A stretch of DNA of 62,712 nucleotides from Ruminococcus sp. (lineage in GTDB: Bacteria > Bacillota > Clostridia > Oscillospirales > Ruminococcaceae). The stretch is from contig JAUNOG010000008.1 in assembly GCA_030531185.1 (NCBI GenBank), forward strand, positions 1 to 62,712. The letters run 5' to 3'. The number at the start of each line of letters is the position of its first letter. Position 1 is the first letter of the stretch. The position numbers were made by a program, and so were the translations under genes. Positions 59,879-62,712 of this stretch are shown piece after piece. Below the pieces are notes generated by a model. It had not been told where the DNA came from and searched no databases. It saw only the letters and a program-made list of their open reading frames with translations.

Positions 59879-60538
59879 ATGCTTGAAAATTTCAGCCAAT
59901 GGTGGGATACTCTGAGCAATCTTTTAAAGGTACTCTACTGCATTGCCTTCCCCTCGACCTTTCTGCTGATAATCCAGACAATTATGTCTATGTTCGGCGC
60001 GCACGACGGAGGTATGGGACATAATATCAGCGATACTTCGGGGCTTGACCTTGACGCCGATATTTCAGACGGTCACGTCTTTGATTTTCATCACGATGTA
60101 GGCGATATTGACGGCGGCGATCCGTCGGATTTCTCGTCAATGAGGCTTTTCACCTTGCAGACAGTTGTGGCGTTCCTTACGGTATTCAGCTGGTCGTCTA
60201 TAGTGCTGGTGGGTTCGGACGTTCCCTCGGCTCTTGCTATCGCAATAGGCGCGGTTCTGGGAGCGGTAACTATGGCGCTGGTCGCGAAGATCATTCAGAT
60301 GTCTGCAAAGCTTACAGAAAACGGCACAGTCAACTTGAAAAACGCCATAGGGGAAACTGCGACGGTGTATGTTCCCTGTCCCCCTAAAAATCAGGGAATG
60401 GGCAAGGTCACATTGACTTTGCAGGGACGGCTAATGGAGCTGGGAGCATTCAATAACGGCGACGAAACGATCGCTACGGGCACTCAGGTCACGGTAATTG
60501 ACGTAAGGGGCGACGATGTGATAATTGAAAAAGAATAA
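59879..60538 (+). CDS. NfeD-like membrane protein
   Basis: 219 residues from ATG 59879 with AAGGAGGTGG upstream. Membrane helices: LLKVLYCIAFPSTFLLIIQTIMSMF near the start and two around VVAFLTVFSWSSIVLVGS and ALAIAIGAVLGAVTMALVAKII; between them a loop rich in Asp/His/Gly (DLDADISDGHVFDFHHDVGDIDGGDPSD). The C-terminus is an OB-fold (NAIGETATVYVPCPPKNQGMGKVTLTLQGRLMELGAF..GTQVTVIDVRGDDVIIEKE) as in NfeD. NfeD proteins pair with flotillins or stomatins; in B. subtilis the counterpart is yuaF with floT. Here a flotillin follows. Confidence 0.85.
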   Translation: MLENFSQWWDTLSNLLKVLYCIAFPSTFLLIIQTIMSMFGAHDGGMGHNISDTSGLDLDADISDGHVFDFHHDVGDIDGGDPSDFSSMRLFTLQTVVAFLTVFSWSSIVLVGSDVPSALAIAIGAVLGAVTMALVAKIIQMSAKLTENGTVNLKNAIGETATVYVPCPPKNQGMGKVTLTLQGRLMELGAFNNGDETIATGTQVTVIDVRGDDVIIEKE

Positions 60539-60596
60539 GATAAAAAATACCTAGGGGAGAAACTTGCAGAAATCGGAATAAAGAAAGAAGATATAA

Positions 60597-61181
60597 ATGG
60601 AAGTTCAGGCGATTATTGTTTCAGCGGCGGACAGCATTCCCGAAAACTATAACAAAACTGTAATAAGCGGAGAGACCTTATATAAAATAGTCATTATACT
60701 GGGAATAGTCGTTCTCGCTTATATGATACTGTCCACAATGTTCAGAAGAGGTAAATTCAACGGACTTTTTAAGCTTGGCTCAGAAAAAAAGCTTGAAGAA
60801 TGCCAAAGAAAAGGTCTTATCGTTACGGGAACAATCGTGGGTATCGAAACTGAGCAGAACAACGATCTGCGGGTCGAAAGGTTTGACAAGCTCCACAAAA
60901 ACTGTAAGAATTATGATATTGACGACTACATAACTCATAAAGTGTCACGAAAATTAAATTCGATAGACGACGGGAAAGTATCCTACAGACCTAAAATAAA
61001 GTACGCATTTGACGGAAAAACCTATAGCGAAAGCTACTACCGCTATATAGACGAAAGGAAGTTCAGACTAAAGGACGGGGACAGCGTAAGGATAGTGTGC
61101 GCTGAACGCAATCCGCATTTTTATATCATTCACGGAGATACGGAAAGCTACAGATATCTTAATTATATTCTCGGCAAGTGA
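60597..61181 (+). CDS. Membrane-anchored DUF3592-like protein
   Basis: 194 residues. One membrane helix (YKIVIILGIVVLAYMILSTMF, ~29-49), then a cytoplasmic or exterior domain with strands (GLIVTGTIVGIETEQNN, RPKIKYAFDGKTYSESYYRYIDERKFRLKDGDSVRIVCAERNPHFYII) reminiscent of DUF3592, a fold often found in proteins of unknown function. Located between the NfeD-like and flotillin genes. Ribosome site is weak (AAAGAAAGAAG). Confidence 0.72.
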   Translation: MEVQAIIVSAADSIPENYNKTVISGETLYKIVIILGIVVLAYMILSTMFRRGKFNGLFKLGSEKKLEECQRKGLIVTGTIVGIETEQNNDLRVERFDKLHKNCKNYDIDDYITHKVSRKLNSIDDGKVSYRPKIKYAFDGKTYSESYYRYIDERKFRLKDGDSVRIVCAERNPHFYIIHGDTESYRYLNYILGK

Positions 61182-61210
61182 TTGACAGATCAGTATAAAT
61201 CTGTTACAAT
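61182..61210 (+). promoter_or_regulatory. Sigma-A promoter of the flotillin gene
   Basis: TTGACA (182-187) and TACAAT (205-210), 17 bp apart. It gives the flotillin its own transcript in addition to read-through from the nfeD unit. Confidence 0.82.
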
Positions 61211-61283
61211 ATTATTGTTGCTTCGACAGCTTACGACAGTTAGCCGTCTTAACAATATAAAAAATAAAAAAGGAGAAATCAAT

Positions 61284-62712
61284 ATGGGTTACGAAACAGT
61301 AATTATTGTATGCGTGATCGTTGCCGTACTGTTTGCGGCAATTATGGCAATTTTATCGCGCTACAGAAAATGTCCGTCCGACAAGGTGCTTGTTATCTAC
61401 GGTAAGGTGGGTACGGACAAAAACGGACAGGCAAGAAGCGCAAAATGTATTCACGGCGGCGCGGCTTTTATCGTGCCGATAATTCAGTCATATGAGTATA
61501 TGGACTTAACGCCTATATCAATTAACGTAGACCTGAAAAATGCTCTCTCAAAGCAGAATATCCGTATCGACGTTCCGTCAAGATTTACGGTGGGTATTTC
61601 CACGGAGCCGGGCGTAATGCAGAACGCCGCCGAAAGACTTCTCGGTCTCAAGCTTATGGAAATCCAGGAGCTTGCCAAGGATATCATCTTCGGCCAGCTC
61701 AGACTTATCATTGCTACAATGGACATCGAGGAAATCAACTCCGACAGAGATAAGTTCCTGCTGGCGGTTTCAAATAACGTAGAAATCGAATTGAAGAAAA
61801 TCGGTCTTAAACTCATCAACGTTAACGTTACGGATATCACCGACGAGTCGGGTTACTTGGAGGCTCTCGGTAAAGAGGCGGCGGCTAAGGCTATCAACGA
61901 CGCTAAGAAATCCGTTGCCGAAAAGCACAGAGACGGTGAGATAGGACAGTCCCACGCACAAAAGGAACAGCGTATTCAGGTTGCGGCGGCTAATGCGGAC
62001 GCTATCAAGGGTGAGAACGACGCTAAGGTCGCAGTTGCACAGTCCGACGCTGAAAGACGTGAGCGTGAGGCTGAGTCTCTCAGACTTGCTACCGCTGCCG
62101 AGGCTGTACAGGCGGCAAAGGCTAAGCAGGAGGCTTACATAGCTCAGCAGGAAGCGGAGAATACAAGAGCGCAGTTGGAAAAAGCTACGCAGACAGCCGA
62201 CGTTATCGTAAGAGCGGAGATCTCCAAGCAGCAGGCTGAGATTGAGGCTGAAGCTCAGGCTGAGGTCACAAGACGTAAGGCTAAGGGTGAGGCAGACGCG
62301 ATATTTGCAAAAATGGAGGCTGAGGCTAAGGGTAATCAGGAGATACTTACCAAGCAGGCTGAGGGTATGAAACAGCTTGTTGCGGCGGCAGGCGGAGATG
62401 CAGACGCGGCGGTAAGACTTATTGTAGCCGACAAGCTTGAACAGCTCGTTGCTATTCAGGTCGAGGCGATCAAGAACATCAAGATAGACAAGATCACCGT
62501 TTGGGACAGCGGAAAAGGCGCAGACGGCAAGGGTTCTACAGCAAACTTTTTAAGCGGACTTATGGAGTCTGTTCCTCCGCTTAACGACCTGTTCAATCAG
62601 GCGGGTATGTCGCTCCCCGAATTCTTGGGCAAGGACATAAACGACGCTTTAAAGCAGTCTAAAGAAGAGGCTGTTAAGAGAGTTTCCGAAGAAAGCGACG
62701 CCGAAAGAGTTA
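61284..62712 (+). CDS. Flotillin-like SPFH protein, C-terminal end outside window
   Basis: At least 476 codons, open to the window end. ATG 61284 follows AGGAG. One N-terminal membrane segment (TVIIVCVIVAVLFAAIMAIL), an SPFH domain (VLVIYGKVG..GAAFIVPIIQSYEYMDLTPISINVDL..VPSRFTVGISTEPGVMQNAAERLL, GLKLINVNVTDITD) and a long Ala/Glu/Gln coiled-coil with repeated EAE motifs (~185-340) are typical of FloT/FloA-type flotillins, which organise membrane microdomains. No stop lies within the window, so the true length is unknown. Confidence 0.92.
   Translation, partial: MGYETVIIVCVIVAVLFAAIMAILSRYRKCPSDKVLVIYGKVGTDKNGQARSAKCIHGGAAFIVPIIQSYEYMDLTPISINVDLKNALSKQNIRIDVPSRFTVGISTEPGVMQNAAERLLGLKLMEIQELAKDIIFGQLRLIIATMDIEEINSDRDKFLLAVSNNVEIELKKIGLKLINVNVTDITDESGYLEALGKEAAAKAINDAKKSVAEKHRDGEIGQSHAQKEQRIQVAAANADAIKGENDAKVAVAQSDAERREREAESLRLATAAEAVQAAKAKQEAYIAQQEAENTRAQLEKATQTADVIVRAEISKQQAEIEAEAQAEVTRRKAKGEADAIFAKMEAEAKGNQEILTKQAEGMKQLVAAAGGDADAAVRLIVADKLEQLVAIQVEAIKNIKIDKITVWDSGKGADGKGSTANFLSGLMESVPPLNDLFNQAGMSLPEFLGKDINDALKQSKEEAVKRVSEESDAERV

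Noticed and set aside
1-62712. tRNA, rRNA, CRISPR arrays, prophage or full insertion sequence
   Set aside because: No matching sequence was seen on either strand by reading; a tRNA search program would be the decisive check.

Overview
The window reads as chromosomal core DNA of a spore-forming, low-to-moderate GC Clostridia, most like the Ruminococcus/Oscillospiraceae group. Reasons: a complete spoIIIA operon, a spoVM gene, the prkC-stp-rsgA kinase locus, the order priA-def-fmt-rsmB-rlmN, Shine-Dalgarno-dependent starts with several TTG starts, and sigma-A promoters that almost all have exactly 17-bp spacers. No rRNA, tRNA, CRISPR array, prophage or complete insertion sequence is visible. The placement is inferred from gene content, not from a search.

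Layout. 1-0.5 kb: start of a secreted GH25 muramidase, cut by the window edge. 0.7-10.6 kb (minus): asp23-nusB-TsaD paralogue-xseA-xseB-ispA-dxs-tlyA-nadK-argR-recN, a tightly packed housekeeping run. 10.7-15.4 kb (minus): spoIIIAA-AH, the mother-cell half of the sporulation feeding-tube channel. 15.5-21.4 kb (plus): MoxR ATPase, DUF58 protein, membrane transglutaminase, a small membrane protein and ung. 21.5-26.3 kb (minus): gatC-gatA and one ORF that joins complete GatB to a complete archaeal-type AspRS. 26.4-29.1 kb: lysA and a divergent LCP cell-wall ligase. 29.2-32.1 kb: small membrane proteins, a flavin reductase-like protein and a zinc phospholipase C-like protein. 32.5-45.5 kb (minus): one long run yicC-remA-gmk-rpoZ-priA-def-fmt-rsmB-rlmN-stp-prkC-rsgA-thiN, then spoVM (27 codons). 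45.6-48.1 kb: a HAD phosphatase and glmS. 48.4-50.4 kb: HD protein, YqxD family protein, and a ComEA-like protein. 50.4-57.3 kb: SleB-like hydrolase, S1-domain protein, M50 protease, rarA, glyA. 57.4-59.0 kb: nucleoside phosphorylase behind a small ORF and a terminator-like hairpin. 59.1-62.7 kb: an XRE regulator divergent from an NfeD-like protein, a membrane protein and a flotillin, the last cut by the window end.

Most notable. First, the GatB::AspRS fusion: the aspartyl-tRNA synthetase that would make Asp-tRNA(Asn) is covalently joined to the amidotransferase subunit that would hand the product on for conversion to Asn-tRNA(Asn), and the AspRS half has His at the position where discriminating archaeal-type enzymes have Trp. 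Second, two matching palindromes (GTAAAT-N3-ATTTAC followed by CATTA) lie just downstream of the divergent promoters of the XRE regulator and the nfeD/flotillin group, which suggests an autoregulated membrane-stress module. Third, spoVM, a WalR-type direct repeat in the leader of a wall hydrolase, and a possible attenuator ahead of a nucleoside phosphorylase are small signals that ORF calling alone would miss.
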